Source: an uncultured Alistipes sp.
GTDB lineage: Bacteria > Bacteroidota > Bacteroidia > Bacteroidales > Rikenellaceae
Direction of reading: 5' to 3'
DNA length: 32,825 nucleotides
Assembly (NCBI GenBank): GCA_947178025.1
Contig: CAMWWU010000006.1
Location: forward strand, 1-32,825
The notes under the pieces were generated by a model that saw only the letters and a program-made list of their open reading frames with translations, did no database searches and was not told where the DNA came from. Below are positions 1 to 7,747 of this stretch, in pieces. Made by a program: the position numbers and the translations under genes. The number at the start of each line of letters is the position of its first letter. The stretch's first letter is position 1.

Positions 1-339
1 GTGGTTGACGGTGTAGATCCCCGTGTTGGGGCCGATGAAGACGCGGTTGCCGATGGTGACGGGAGCTTCGTCGAGAATCGTCAGGTTGAAATTGCCTACG
101 AAGCCGTCGCCGATGGAGATCTGCGTCCCGAAATCGCACCGGAAGGGGCTGTGGAGGATGACGCCGCTACCGAGGTGTCCGAAGAGCTCGCGGAGGATCG
201 TTTCGCGCGCTTCGCTGCGGCTCGGCGGCAGCTGGTTGAGCCGGAAACAGAGCTCCTCGGCCCGGCGGAGTGCCGCTCCGATCTGCGGCGTGATGGCGCG
301 GAGCCAGTATCCGGCCCGCATTTTTTCGAGATCGTCCAT
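1..339 (-). CDS. Sugar O-acetyltransferase, maltose/galactoside type (3' part missing)
   Basis: The reverse strand encodes 113 residues starting MDDLEKMRAGYWL, which matches the N-terminal Mac domain of the Maa/LacA/NodL acetyltransferases, whose members begin with a similar EKM-AGE-like motif. From about residue 60 it turns into left-handed beta-helix hexapeptide repeats (ISIGDGFVGNFN, APVTIGNRVFIGPN) and ends at the window edge in YTVNH. That His is the position of the catalytic base in this family. The enzyme would transfer acetyl from acetyl-CoA to a sugar hydroxyl in the cytoplasm. The true acceptor cannot be told from sequence. The C-terminal repeats lie outside the window. The ATG was chosen because it fits the family's N-terminus. 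No clear promoter was seen upstream, where there is a G8 run at 370-377 and a terminator. Confidence 0.9.
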   Translation of the reverse strand, partial: MDDLEKMRAGYWLRAITPQIGAALRRAEELCFRLNQLPPSRSEARETILRELFGHLGSGVILHSPFRCDFGTQISIGDGFVGNFNLTILDEAPVTIGNRVFIGPNTGIYTVNH

Positions 340-433
340 GCTAAATTCGTTGTCGTCCGGCGAGAGGCCGGGGGGGGCGGTCCGTATGTGCCGGCGTTTC
401 GACGGCGGTCGGCCGGCTGCGGCCGGCGATACG

Positions 434-463
434 AAAAACGGCCCGGGATTCCGGACCGTTTTT
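434..463 (-). terminator. Rho-independent terminator, probably bidirectional
   Basis: A near-perfect inverted repeat, AAAAACGGyCCGG-type arms around a short loop, is flanked by A and T runs on both sides. It lies just after the ferredoxin stop codon and would end that transcript before the acetyltransferase gene. Confidence 0.7.
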
Positions 464-481
464 ATGTGCTTTCGTTCCGAA

Positions 482-649
482 TTACTCGGCGACGATAGCC
501 TCGCTCGGGCAAACGCCTGCGCAGGTGCCGCAGTCGATGCACTTGTCGGCGTCGATGACGTAGATGTCGCCGGCCGAGATGGCCTCTACCGGGCACTCGC
601 CGAGGCAGGTACCGCAGGCAACGCACGAATCAGTGATTTTGTAAGCCAT
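482..649 (-). CDS. 2[4Fe-4S] ferredoxin, 55 aa
   Basis: This small clostridial-type ferredoxin begins MAYKITDSCVACGTC. It has two complete cluster motifs: CVACGTCLGECP near residues 9-20 and CIDCGTCAGVCP near residues 37-48. Eight cysteines are in the usual spacing, so two low-potential [4Fe-4S] clusters are expected. It is a soluble cytoplasmic electron carrier, likely serving pyruvate:ferredoxin oxidoreductase and similar enzymes in an anaerobe. The partner enzyme is not in this window. Its length is normal for the family. It is monocistronic by context: it has its own promoter in the end of serS and a terminator directly after it. Confidence 0.96.
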   Translation of the reverse strand: MAYKITDSCVACGTCLGECPVEAISAGDIYVIDADKCIDCGTCAGVCPSEAIVAE

Positions 650-686
650 TGTGTTCTGTTGTTTATGGTTAATGTGTGTGTGGGTG

Positions 687-718
687 CAAATATAGCTATT
701 TATTTGATAATATCAAAA
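687..718 (-). promoter_or_regulatory. Bacteroidota-type promoter for the ferredoxin
   Basis: Read on the minus strand, TTTTG (714-718) is followed after 19 bases by TATATTTG (687-694). This matches the Bacteroidota consensus TTTG-N19-TAnnTTTG. The -33 element and part of the spacer lie inside the last codons of serS. The -7 box is about 40 bases upstream of the ferredoxin ATG. Confidence 0.75.
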
Positions 719-1971
719 CCCGTGTAGGGAACCAGCACCTCGGGGATGCGGATGCCCTCCTCGGTCTGGAAGTTCTCCAGCAGCGCCGCCACGATGCGCG
801 GCAGGGCGAGCGACGAGCCGTTGAGCGTGTGGGCCAGGCGGGTCTTCTTGTCGGCGTCGCGGTAGCGGAGTTTCAGGCGGTTGGCCTGGAACGATTCGAA
901 GTTCGAAACGGACGAAACCTCCAGCCAGCGCTTCTGGGCTTCGGAGTAGACCTCGAAGTCGTAGGTCAGGGCCGAGGTGAAGGACATGTCGCCGCCGCAC
1001 AGCCGCAGGATGCGGTAGGGCAGCCCCAGCGAGCGGACGAGCCCCTCGACATGGGCCACCATGCCGTCGAGCGCCTCGTAGGAGTTCTCGGGCAGTGCGA
1101 GCTGCACGATCTCCACCTTGTCGAACTGGTGCAGACGGTTCAGACCGCGCACGTCCTTGCCGTAGGATCCGGCCTCGCGGCGGAAGCAGGGGGTGTAGGC
1201 GGTCATCTTGACCGGGAAATCCTTCTCGTCGAGGATCACATCGCGGAAGATGTTCGTCACGGGCACCTCGGCCGTCGGCACGAGGTAGAAGTTGTCGGCC
1301 GTAGCGTGGTACATCTGGCCCTCCTTGTCGGGCAGCTGTCCCGTGCCGAAGCCCGAGGCCTCGTTGACCATCACCGGCGGCTCGATCTCGCGGTAGCCGG
1401 CGGCGGTGTTGTAGTCGAGGAAGTAGTTGATGAGCGCACGCTGCAACCGGGCGCCCTGACCCTTGTAGACGGGGAATCCGGCGCCGGTGAGCTTCACGCC
1501 CAGGTCGAAGTCGATGATGTCGTACTTGCGGGCCAGCTCCCAGTGGGGCAGCGGATTCTCGGGCAGCGCGGTGTAGGTCTCGACGAGCTTCACGACGAGG
1601 TTGTCCTCGGCCGTGCGGCCCTCGGGAACGATCTCGGCCGGGAAGTTGGGCAGCGAGACGATCGCGGCCTGCAGCTCCTCCTGCACGGCGGTCGATTCGG
1701 CCTGGAGGGTCGAGGATTTCGCCTTGAGGTCGGCGACGAAGCGTTTGCGCTCCTCGGCCTCGTCGCGACGGCCCTGACCCATCAGGGCGCCGATCTCCTT
1801 GGCGGCCTTGTTTTGGGCGGCGAGCGTCTCGTCGAGCTCGGTCTGAAGGGCCTTGCGGCGGTCGTCGAGAGCGACGATCTTTTCGATGACGGGCGCGGCG
1901 TCGACGCCCTTCTTGGCCAGCTTGCGGACAGCGGCCTGCATGTCATCGCGGATTTGCTTGACTGTAAGCAT
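700..1971 (-). CDS. serS: Seryl-tRNA synthetase
   Basis: The 423-residue protein is the normal length for bacterial SerRS. It charges tRNA-Ser with serine and also provides the Ser-tRNA-Sec precursor where selenocysteine is used. Residues 1 to about 105 form the long antiparallel coiled-coil tRNA-binding arm, rich in Lys, Glu and Ala. The class II catalytic core follows, with the motif 2 region (FRREAGSYGKDVRGL, then HQFDKVE) and motif 3 (NGSSLALPRIVAALLEN). The TAEVP serine-binding loop is present. The ATG start gives a standard N-terminus (MLTVKQIRDD). It is transcribed alone from TAATTTTG boxes just upstream, and its 3' end carries the promoter of the next gene. Confidence 0.98.
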   Translation of the reverse strand: MLTVKQIRDDMQAAVRKLAKKGVDAAPVIEKIVALDDRRKALQTELDETLAAQNKAAKEIGALMGQGRRDEAEERKRFVADLKAKSSTLQAESTAVQEELQAAIVSLPNFPAEIVPEGRTAEDNLVVKLVETYTALPENPLPHWELARKYDIIDFDLGVKLTGAGFPVYKGQGARLQRALINYFLDYNTAAGYREIEPPVMVNEASGFGTGQLPDKEGQMYHATADNFYLVPTAEVPVTNIFRDVILDEKDFPVKMTAYTPCFRREAGSYGKDVRGLNRLHQFDKVEIVQLALPENSYEALDGMVAHVEGLVRSLGLPYRILRLCGGDMSFTSALTYDFEVYSEAQKRWLEVSSVSNFESFQANRLKLRYRDADKKTRLAHTLNGSSLALPRIVAALLENFQTEEGIRIPEVLVPYTGFDIIK

Positions 1972-2009
1972 GGTATTTCGTGATTTTGAGTTTCTCGCGT
2001 TACGAATGG

Positions 2010-2025
2010 CAAAATTACAAAATTA
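2010..2025 (-). promoter_or_regulatory. Candidate -7 boxes for serS
   Basis: Two abutting TAATTTTG octamers on the minus strand (2018-2025 and 2010-2017) each fit TAnnTTTG. They lie about 40-50 bases upstream of the serS start. No TTTG -33 element was seen at the proper spacing, so either or neither may be used. Confidence 0.5.
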
Positions 2026-2060
2026 GCCGCAATGTTGCTCGCCGCGGGGCGTTTTTTTCG

Positions 2061-3497
2061 TCATTTCCCGAAAAGCGGCCAGGCCGGATCCTCCGTGCGG
2101 GCCTCGTCGAGCAGCGTTTTCAGCGCTTCGACCTGCTCGGGGTACCGGGCCGCCAGGTCGTGCGTCTCGGCGGGGTCTTCGTCGATCCGGTAGAGTTCGT
2201 AGCGGGGTGCCGCCGAGCGGATATCCAGCCGGAGCAGTTTCCACGGGCCTTGGCGCACGGCCTGCCTGCCGCCCAGCTCCATGAACTCGAAGTAGAGGCA
2301 GTCGTGGCGCGGCTGCTCCTCGGGTCGCCCTTCGAGCAGCGGCACCAGACTGATGCCGTCGCCGGCCGGCGTTTCGGCTCCGGCCAGTTCGGCGAAGGTC
2401 GCCGGCAGATCCCAGAAGGCGCACGGCAGGTCCGTTTCGCCGCCCGGGGCGATGTGTCCCGGCCATACGGCGATCATCGGCACGCGGATGCCCCCTTCGT
2501 AGAGGTCGCGTTTGTAGCCGCGCCAGGGACCGTTGCTGTCGAAGAAGTCGGGGTCGGCGCCGCCCTCCAGGTGGGGGCCGTTGTCGCTGGCGAAGACGAT
2601 CAGCGTATTGTCCAGCAGTTGCTTCTCGCGGAGTTTGGCCACCAGTTCGCCCACGTAGCGGTCCAGTCGCGTGACCATCGCCGCGAATGCGGCCCGGGGG
2701 TGCGTCTGCGAGCAGTAGCCGCCCTTGCGGAACGCGGGGTGCCCGGCGTCGCAGCCCCGATAGGGCGTTTCGGGATAGCGCCCGCGGAACTCCTGCATGA
2801 TCTCGTCCTCGGGGACGATCAGCTCGGCGTGGGGGATCGTCGTGGGGTAGAAGAGCAGGAACGGTTCGTCGGCCGTGCGTTCGTCGAGGAAGCGCAGCGC
2901 TTCGCGGTGGATCAGGTCGGGGGCGTAGCTTCCGGAGCCGTAGGGCGCGACGTCGTTTTCCGGCAGGTCGACCCGCTTGCCGTCGCTCCACAGATGGTCG
3001 GGGTAGTAGCTGTGGGCCAGCAGCTGGCAGTTGTAGCCGTAGAAGCGGTCGACGCCCTGCCGGGCCGGATCGCCCGTCGTGCCGATGAATCCGAGTCCCC
3101 ATTTGCCGAAGACGCCCGTCGCATAGCCGGCCTCGCGGAGCGTCCGAAAGAGCGTCGCGGCACCCTCCGGCAGCGGATACTGGCCTTCGGGCGTCAGCTC
3201 CAGGTTGCCGCGCACGGGCGTGTGGCCCGAGTGGGTGCCGGTGAGCAGACACGAGCGCGAGGGCGCCGAAACGGTCGTCCCGGCGTAGCACTGCGTGAAG
3301 CGCAGGCCGGCGGCCGCCAGCGAGTCGATCGAGGGGGTGGCGAAGCGCTGCTGTCCGTAGCAGCTCAGGTCGCCGTAGCCCAGATCGTCGGCGAGGATGA
3401 AGAGGATGTTGGGGCGTGCGGGGGCGGTCGGATGTTCGGAGCAGCCTGCGGAGGCCCCTGCGAGCAGCAGTAGTCCCGGAAGCGAAGGGTTTTTCAT
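2061..3497 (-). CDS. Sulfatase (S1 family), Ser-type, lipoprotein
   Basis: The 478-residue protein begins with a lipoprotein signal (MKNPSLPG..., cysteine at about residue 19 in ASAGC), so it is probably anchored facing the periplasm or cell surface. The sulfatase fold starts at PNILFILADDLGYGD with the metal-binding Asp pair. The formylglycine signature is SAPSRSCLLTG (Ser77-x-Pro-x-Arg81), so the residue to be oxidised is serine rather than cysteine. A second metal site, ASDNGPH, is present near residue 300. It would hydrolyse a sulfate ester on a glycan or other host molecule. The substrate is unknown. Maturation needs an anaerobic sulfatase-maturating radical SAM enzyme, which is not in this window. 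It is a lone gene, divergent from the rlhA-like gene. The same frame stays open far upstream, but that part is antisense shadow. Confidence 0.93.
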   Translation of the reverse strand: MKNPSLPGLLLLAGASAGCSEHPTAPARPNILFILADDLGYGDLSCYGQQRFATPSIDSLAAAGLRFTQCYAGTTVSAPSRSCLLTGTHSGHTPVRGNLELTPEGQYPLPEGAATLFRTLREAGYATGVFGKWGLGFIGTTGDPARQGVDRFYGYNCQLLAHSYYPDHLWSDGKRVDLPENDVAPYGSGSYAPDLIHREALRFLDERTADEPFLLFYPTTIPHAELIVPEDEIMQEFRGRYPETPYRGCDAGHPAFRKGGYCSQTHPRAAFAAMVTRLDRYVGELVAKLREKQLLDNTLIVFASDNGPHLEGGADPDFFDSNGPWRGYKRDLYEGGIRVPMIAVWPGHIAPGGETDLPCAFWDLPATFAELAGAETPAGDGISLVPLLEGRPEEQPRHDCLYFEFMELGGRQAVRQGPWKLLRLDIRSAAPRYELYRIDEDPAETHDLAARYPEQVEALKTLLDEARTEDPAWPLFGK

Positions 3498-3557
3498 AGG
3501 TCGTGTTTTCGGTCCGACGAATTTAGCGATAATGCGCCGTATCTGCAAAAAATATCG

Positions 3558-3565
3558 TACCTTTG
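3558..3565 (+). promoter_or_regulatory. Candidate -7 box for the rlhA-like gene
   Basis: TACCTTTG fits TAnnTTTG and lies 25 bases before the GTG start. No good -33 element was seen. Confidence 0.5.
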
Positions 3566-3590
3566 ACTGCTTCTTAACTGTTTCGTATCC

Positions 3591-5438
3591 GTGAAGACCG
3601 TCGAACTGCTCTCTCCCGCCAAAGATTACGCCTCCGCCGTCGCTGCCGTCGATTACGGTGCCGATGCGGTCTATATCGGCGGTGCGCGCTTCGGAGCGCG
3701 GCAGGCCGCCGGCAACGGCGCGGAGGAGATCGCCCGCGTCGCGGAGTATGCTCACCGCTACGGCGTGCGGGTGCACGCCACGCTCAACACGCTGCTGCGC
3801 GACGACGAGCTGGAAGCGGCCGAGCGGCAGGCCCGCGAGTTGATTGCGGCGGGTGTCGATGCGCTGATCGTGCAGGACATGGCGCTGCGGCGTATGGACC
3901 TGCCCGTCGAACTGCACGCCTCGACGCAGGTCTGCAACCGCACCCCCGAGGGGGCGCGGTTTCTGGGCGAGGCGGGTTTCGCGCGCGTGATTCTGGAGCG
4001 GGCGCTCTCGCTCGACGAGATCCGGGCGATCTGCGCCGCCACGACGGCCGAGGTCGAGTGCTTCGTGCACGGGGCGATCTGCGTAGGGTACAGCGGCCGC
4101 TGCTTCCTGTCGCGTTCGATGTCGTCGCGCAGCGGCAACCGCGGGGCGTGCAGCCAGCCCTGCCGCCTCGCGTGGGACCTCACGGACGGCCGCGGGCACC
4201 GCTACGTCGCGGGCAAGCACCTGCTTTCGGTGCGGGACATGAACCTGTCGGCGCGCATCGGCGAGCTGCTCGATGCGGGCGTCACGTCGTTCAAGATCGA
4301 GGGTCGTCTCAAGGATACGGGGTATATCCGCAACGTCGTGGCCTGGTACCGCCGGGCCGTCGACGAGGCGCTGGCCGAGCGTCCCGCCCTGCGGCGCGCA
4401 TCGGTCGGGGAGAGCATCCCCGACTTCGAACCCGACCCCGCGAAGAGCTTCACGCGCGGCGAGTCGCAATACTTCTTCGACGGCAAGCGTGCCGGGGTCG
4501 CGTCGTTCGACACCCCGAAGGCGGTGGGCGAATACGTGGGGCGCGTCGCGCGGGTCGAGCGGCGCGGGTTCCGGATCGACGGATCCCATACGCTCGCGGC
4601 GGGCGACGGCATCTGCTTCCTCGCGCGGGGCGGGCTGGTCGGCACGAACGTCAATGCCGTGCGCGACGGGCTCGTGGAGCCCAACCGGACGGAGGGGATC
4701 GTTGTCGGGGCCGAGGTCTACCGCAACAGCGACCGGCTCTTCAACCTCGCGCTGGAGCGCAGCCGCACGCGCCGCGTGATTCCGATCACGGCCTCGGTCG
4801 AGGTGTCGGCCGACCGCGTGCGGATCGAATATACGGATTGCGAAGGGGTGACCGCCGCCGCAGAGCGTCGCGCGGCGCTCGAACCCGCGAAGAGTCCCGA
4901 GGCCAACGCCGCGGCGCTGCGTGCGCAGGCGGCCCGGAGCGGCGATACGATCTTCGTCGTGCGCGAGACGGCGGTCGAGGGGGCATCTCGGTTCGTCCCG
5001 GCATCGCTGGCCGCCGAGTTGCGGCGCGAGGGGCTCGACAAGCTCCTGCAAGCGCGTCGGGAGCGGAGGCCGGAGCATCGCATCCTGCCCGAAGAGCGGG
5101 CGGTCCGCTATCCGTCGGATCGGCTGACGGCTGAGGAGAATGTCACGAACCGGCTGGCCGAGGCTTTCTACCGCGACCACGGCGTGACGCGGATCGAGGC
5201 GCCGCTGGAGCTTGCGGCGACGACCGTCGGACATCGGGTCATGCACTCCTCCTACTGCATCCGCCGCGAGATGGGCGAGTGTCTGCGCGAGCGGCCGACG
5301 CTGCGCGGCCCCCTCTTCCTGGAGCGCGGCACGCACCGCTATCGGCTGGAGTTCGATTGCGAGCGGTGCGAGATGTCCGTGGTGGACTGTTCGCGCAGTA
5401 GTACGGGAGGCAAGGACGGGAAAGGTGCGAGAAACTGA
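3591..5438 (+). CDS. rlhA: U32 family protein, RlhA-like (23S rRNA hydroxylation)
   Basis: This 615-residue member of the peptidase U32 family starts with GTG. The N-terminal half is the U32 domain (VELLSPAKDYASA at the start, then CFVHGAICVGYSGRC, GNRGACSQPCR and FKIEGRLKDTGYIRN), which carries the family's conserved cysteines. The C-terminal third resembles the extra domain (DUF3656-like) and ends in a CERCEM cysteine pair. Family members of this length with this extra domain correspond to RlhA, which makes 5-hydroxycytidine in 23S rRNA. The shorter TrhP type hydroxylates tRNA uridine. The old label collagenase-like protease is probably wrong for this protein. The RlhA assignment rests on length and domain order, so it is probable rather than certain. 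The methyltransferase gene follows after 16 bases, so both may be cotranscribed as an RNA-modification pair. Confidence 0.85.
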   Translation: MKTVELLSPAKDYASAVAAVDYGADAVYIGGARFGARQAAGNGAEEIARVAEYAHRYGVRVHATLNTLLRDDELEAAERQARELIAAGVDALIVQDMALRRMDLPVELHASTQVCNRTPEGARFLGEAGFARVILERALSLDEIRAICAATTAEVECFVHGAICVGYSGRCFLSRSMSSRSGNRGACSQPCRLAWDLTDGRGHRYVAGKHLLSVRDMNLSARIGELLDAGVTSFKIEGRLKDTGYIRNVVAWYRRAVDEALAERPALRRASVGESIPDFEPDPAKSFTRGESQYFFDGKRAGVASFDTPKAVGEYVGRVARVERRGFRIDGSHTLAAGDGICFLARGGLVGTNVNAVRDGLVEPNRTEGIVVGAEVYRNSDRLFNLALERSRTRRVIPITASVEVSADRVRIEYTDCEGVTAAAERRAALEPAKSPEANAAALRAQAARSGDTIFVVRETAVEGASRFVPASLAAELRREGLDKLLQARRERRPEHRILPEERAVRYPSDRLTAEENVTNRLAEAFYRDHGVTRIEAPLELAATTVGHRVMHSSYCIRREMGECLRERPTLRGPLFLERGTHRYRLEFDCERCEMSVVDCSRSSTGGKDGKGARN

Positions 5439-5454
5439 ACTTTTTTTAAGAGAT

Positions 5455-6339
5455 ATGCAGGAACAGCTGACCCCCGATTTCGGGGACTACGAACTGATCG
5501 ATACGGGCGACTTCGAGAAACTCGAACGCTTCGGACCCTACGTCACGCGACGTCCCGAGCCGCAGGCCATTTGGCGGCGTTCGCTTGCGGAGGAGGAGTG
5601 GCGGCGCCAGGCGCACGCCTCGTTTCTGCGCGACGGCCGCAGCGACGAGCGCGGCGAGTGGCGTCTGCGCCCCGGCATGCCCGACCGCTGGACGATCGGT
5701 TATGCGCTGCCCGGGGCGACGCTTCGCATGCGGCTGGCGCTCACGTCGTTCAAACACGTGGGGATCTTCCCCGAACAGGCGGCCAACTGGGACTTCATCT
5801 GCGACGCCTGCCGGGCGGCCGGCTCTTCGGGCCGGACTCCCCGGGTGCTCAATCTCTTCGCCTACACGGGCGGCGCGACGCTGGCGGCCCGGGCCGCCGG
5901 GGTCGAGGTGACGCACGTCGACTCGGTGAAGCAGGTGGTGACCTGGGCCCGCGAGAACATGGAGCAGAGCGGGCTGGACGGGGTGCGCTGGATCGTCGAG
6001 GACGCCCTGAAGTTCGTGCGCCGCGAGGTGCGGCGCGGCAGCCGCTACGACGGCATCATCCTCGATCCGCCGGCCTACGGCCGCGGTGCGAACGGCGAGA
6101 AGTGGATTCTGGAGGAGAACATCGGCGAGATGCTTGCGGGATGCGCCGAGCTGCTCGCTCCGCAGGGGGCGTTTCTCGTGCTCAATCTCTACTCGATGGG
6201 GCTCTCGTCGACGCTGGCCCGCACGGCCGTGCGGCAGGCTTTCGGCGTGCCGCGCGAGGAGCAGTGGGGCGAACTCTGCTTCACGGACCGTGCCGGCAAG
6301 GAGCTGCCCCTGGGAACCTATTACCGGATGAAACGCTGA
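5455..6339 (+). CDS. Class I SAM-dependent methyltransferase, RlmI/RlmK type
   Basis: The 294-residue protein contains the SAM-binding motif I VLNLFAYTGGATLAA (about residues 130-144). It also has an acidic loop HVDSVKQVV and the catalytic-type motif LDPPAYGRG. These fit COG1092-like 23S rRNA methyltransferases (RlmI m5C or RlmK m7G). The N-terminal PUA domain of E. coli RlmI is not obvious here. The region before the Rossmann domain instead resembles the shorter form found in Bacteroidota. The exact target base is unknown. The ATG at 5455 follows the rlhA-like stop by 16 bases, which suggests an operon and supports a role on RNA. The longer open frame upstream overlaps the previous gene and was rejected. 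Confidence 0.88.
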   Translation: MQEQLTPDFGDYELIDTGDFEKLERFGPYVTRRPEPQAIWRRSLAEEEWRRQAHASFLRDGRSDERGEWRLRPGMPDRWTIGYALPGATLRMRLALTSFKHVGIFPEQAANWDFICDACRAAGSSGRTPRVLNLFAYTGGATLAARAAGVEVTHVDSVKQVVTWARENMEQSGLDGVRWIVEDALKFVRREVRRGSRYDGIILDPPAYGRGANGEKWILEENIGEMLAGCAELLAPQGAFLVLNLYSMGLSSTLARTAVRQAFGVPREEQWGELCFTDRAGKELPLGTYYRMKR

Positions 6340-6351
6340 ATCTTCGAACCG

Positions 6352-6636
6352 ATGATCGTTCCGATTCTTCTTTTCGGGCTGCTGGGCGACTGTTTCCTCT
6401 CCGCGCTGGTGGGCATATTCGGCAGCGGACGCCGGATCGGCTTCACTTGGACGTTTCTCGTCAGCATCCTCCTGACGCCCCTCGCGGGGCTCGTCGTCGC
6501 CCTGCTGAGCGATCCGCTTCCCGGGCGGGAGAAGCGCTGGGGGTGTCTGGGCGTGCTGCTGGCCCTTGCGGGGCTGCTGTGCCTCGGCATGCTGCTCTTG
6601 CTGCTGCTGGGCGGCGCTGCCGCGCTGCTGGCGTAG
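6352..6636 (+). CDS. Small hydrophobic membrane protein, unknown function
   Basis: The 94-residue protein is predicted from sequence to have three membrane segments at about residues 3-22, 33-52 and 65-92. The last is a long Leu/Ala/Gly run. Between them are short charged loops (GSGRR, DPLPGREKRWG). No family was recognised. It starts 12 bases after the methyltransferase stop, so it is probably the third gene of that transcript. It ends three bases from the convergent chromate-transporter stop. It could be a real small inner-membrane protein. Chance coding in GC-rich DNA is possible, but the operon-like spacing and clean start argue against it. Confidence 0.65.
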   Translation: MIVPILLFGLLGDCFLSALVGIFGSGRRIGFTWTFLVSILLTPLAGLVVALLSDPLPGREKRWGCLGVLLALAGLLCLGMLLLLLLGGAAALLA

Positions 6637-6639
6637 CGG

Positions 6640-7206
6640 TTACAGATAGATGGCGATTCCTGCCGCGGCCGAAAGGACGATCAGCAGGATGGGGTTGATC
6701 TTGCGGATCGACCCGATGAAGACGCCGGCGAAGAGCACCCAGCTCCAGGCGTCGATGAAGTTCCGTTCGCCGGGGGCTGCGTCGTGCGGGAAGATCAGCA
6801 GCAGAGCTGCCGATGCGATCATGCCGATCACCACGGGACGCATGCCCCGCATGGCTCCCTCGATCAGCGGGTTGTCTTTCAGCCTCAGGAAAAAGCGCGT
6901 GACGAGCAGCATCAGCGTCAGCGCCGGGAGGCAGACCGCAAGGGTCGCGATGACGGCGCCGAGAACGCCCGCTCCCGTTCCGCCGGCCTGCGAGCCGACG
7001 GTGTAGCCGACGTAGGTCGCCGAGTTGATGGCGATCGGTCCGGGAGTGATCTGCGACACGGCCACGATGTCGGCGAACTCGGCGTTGGTCATCCACCGGT
7101 GCTGCACGACCACCTCGTTCTGGATGAGCGACAGCATGGCGTAACCGCCCCCGAATCCGAAGAATCCGATTTTGAGATAGCTTACGAAGAGATGCCAGAA
7201 GATCAT
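6640..7206 (-). CDS. Chromate transporter family (ChrA), short form, second half
   Basis: The 188-residue membrane protein has the CHR family signatures FFGFGGGYAMLSLIQNEVV near the N-terminus and SQITPGPIAINSATYVGY around residue 50. It then has about five hydrophobic segments. CHR proteins come either as one long fused protein or as two short proteins that work as a pair. This is one of a short pair. The ATG overlaps the stop of the upstream partner by four bases (ATGA), so translation is probably coupled. It would be an inner-membrane anion transporter. Chromate export is the known activity of some family members, but the natural substrate in a gut-type anaerobe is doubtful. It is the last gene of the Ehr-like operon. 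Confidence 0.93.
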   Translation of the reverse strand: MIFWHLFVSYLKIGFFGFGGGYAMLSLIQNEVVVQHRWMTNAEFADIVAVSQITPGPIAINSATYVGYTVGSQAGGTGAGVLGAVIATLAVCLPALTLMLLVTRFFLRLKDNPLIEGAMRGMRPVVIGMIASAALLLIFPHDAAPGERNFIDAWSWVLFAGVFIGSIRKINPILLIVLSAAAGIAIYL

Positions 7207-7745
7207 TCGGCCGATTTTTTAGCGGTGAAGAGTGTCCATGCGATGCCTGCCGCGGCGGCCGCGATCAGGATCAGAATCGGCGACCAGCCCAATCCCCAGA
7301 CCGCGAGCGCCGTGGCGGCGATCACGAGATACATGGCCCGGTGCATGCCGCGGGCCAGCGAGAGCACCGGACCGACGATCAGCGCCACGACAGCCGGGCG
7401 CATCCCCTTGAACGCGGCGTCGACGACGGGGTTGTCGCGCACGTCGGTGAAGAAGAGGGCGATCAGCAGGATGATCGCGAACGACGGGACGACGACCCCG
7501 AGGATCGAGGCGACGGCGCCCGCGTAGCCGCGCATCTTGTAGCCGACGAAGACCGACGTATTGAGCGAAATGGGGCCCGGGGCCGACTGCGCGAGGGTCA
7601 GCAGGTCCAGAAATTCGCGTTCGGCGATCCAGCCTTTGACGTCGATCACCTCGCGGCGGATCAGCGGGATCATCGCGTAGCCTCCGCCGAAGGTGAAGAG
7701 TCCGATCTTGAAGAAACTCCAGAAAAGTCCGAAGAGTTGGCGCAT
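7203..7745 (-). CDS. Chromate transporter family (ChrA), short form, first half
   Basis: The 180-residue membrane protein is paralogous to the downstream partner. It carries LFTFGGGYAMIPLIRREVI near residue 17 and AQSAPGPISLNTSVFVGY near residue 52. The fold is about six hydrophobic segments ending TAKKSAE. The ATG at 7745 lies two bases after the stop of the ferredoxin/small-subunit gene, so the pair belongs to the same message as the hydrogenase-like complex. That linkage suggests the transporter might depend on, or serve, the ion gradient of the complex, but this is inference. The longer open frame continuing upstream overlaps the preceding gene out of frame and is not real. Confidence 0.93.
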   Translation of the reverse strand: MRQLFGLFWSFFKIGLFTFGGGYAMIPLIRREVIDVKGWIAEREFLDLLTLAQSAPGPISLNTSVFVGYKMRGYAGAVASILGVVVPSFAIILLIALFFTDVRDNPVVDAAFKGMRPAVVALIVGPVLSLARGMHRAMYLVIAATALAVWGLGWSPILILIAAAAAGIAWTLFTAKKSAE

Positions 7746-7747
7746 GG

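Noticed and set aside
676-1983. 435-codon open frame opposite serS
   Set aside because: Antisense shadow with His/Gly/Val-rich composition.
3498-5336. Upstream extension of the sulfatase frame by about 610 codons
   Set aside because: The extension is antisense to the rlhA-like gene. The lipoprotein signal at the internal ATG gives a sound start.
3591-5438. Naming the U32 protein a collagenase or protease
   Set aside because: Family members of this length with the extra C-terminal domain are linked to RNA hydroxylation. No protease catalytic motif is visible.
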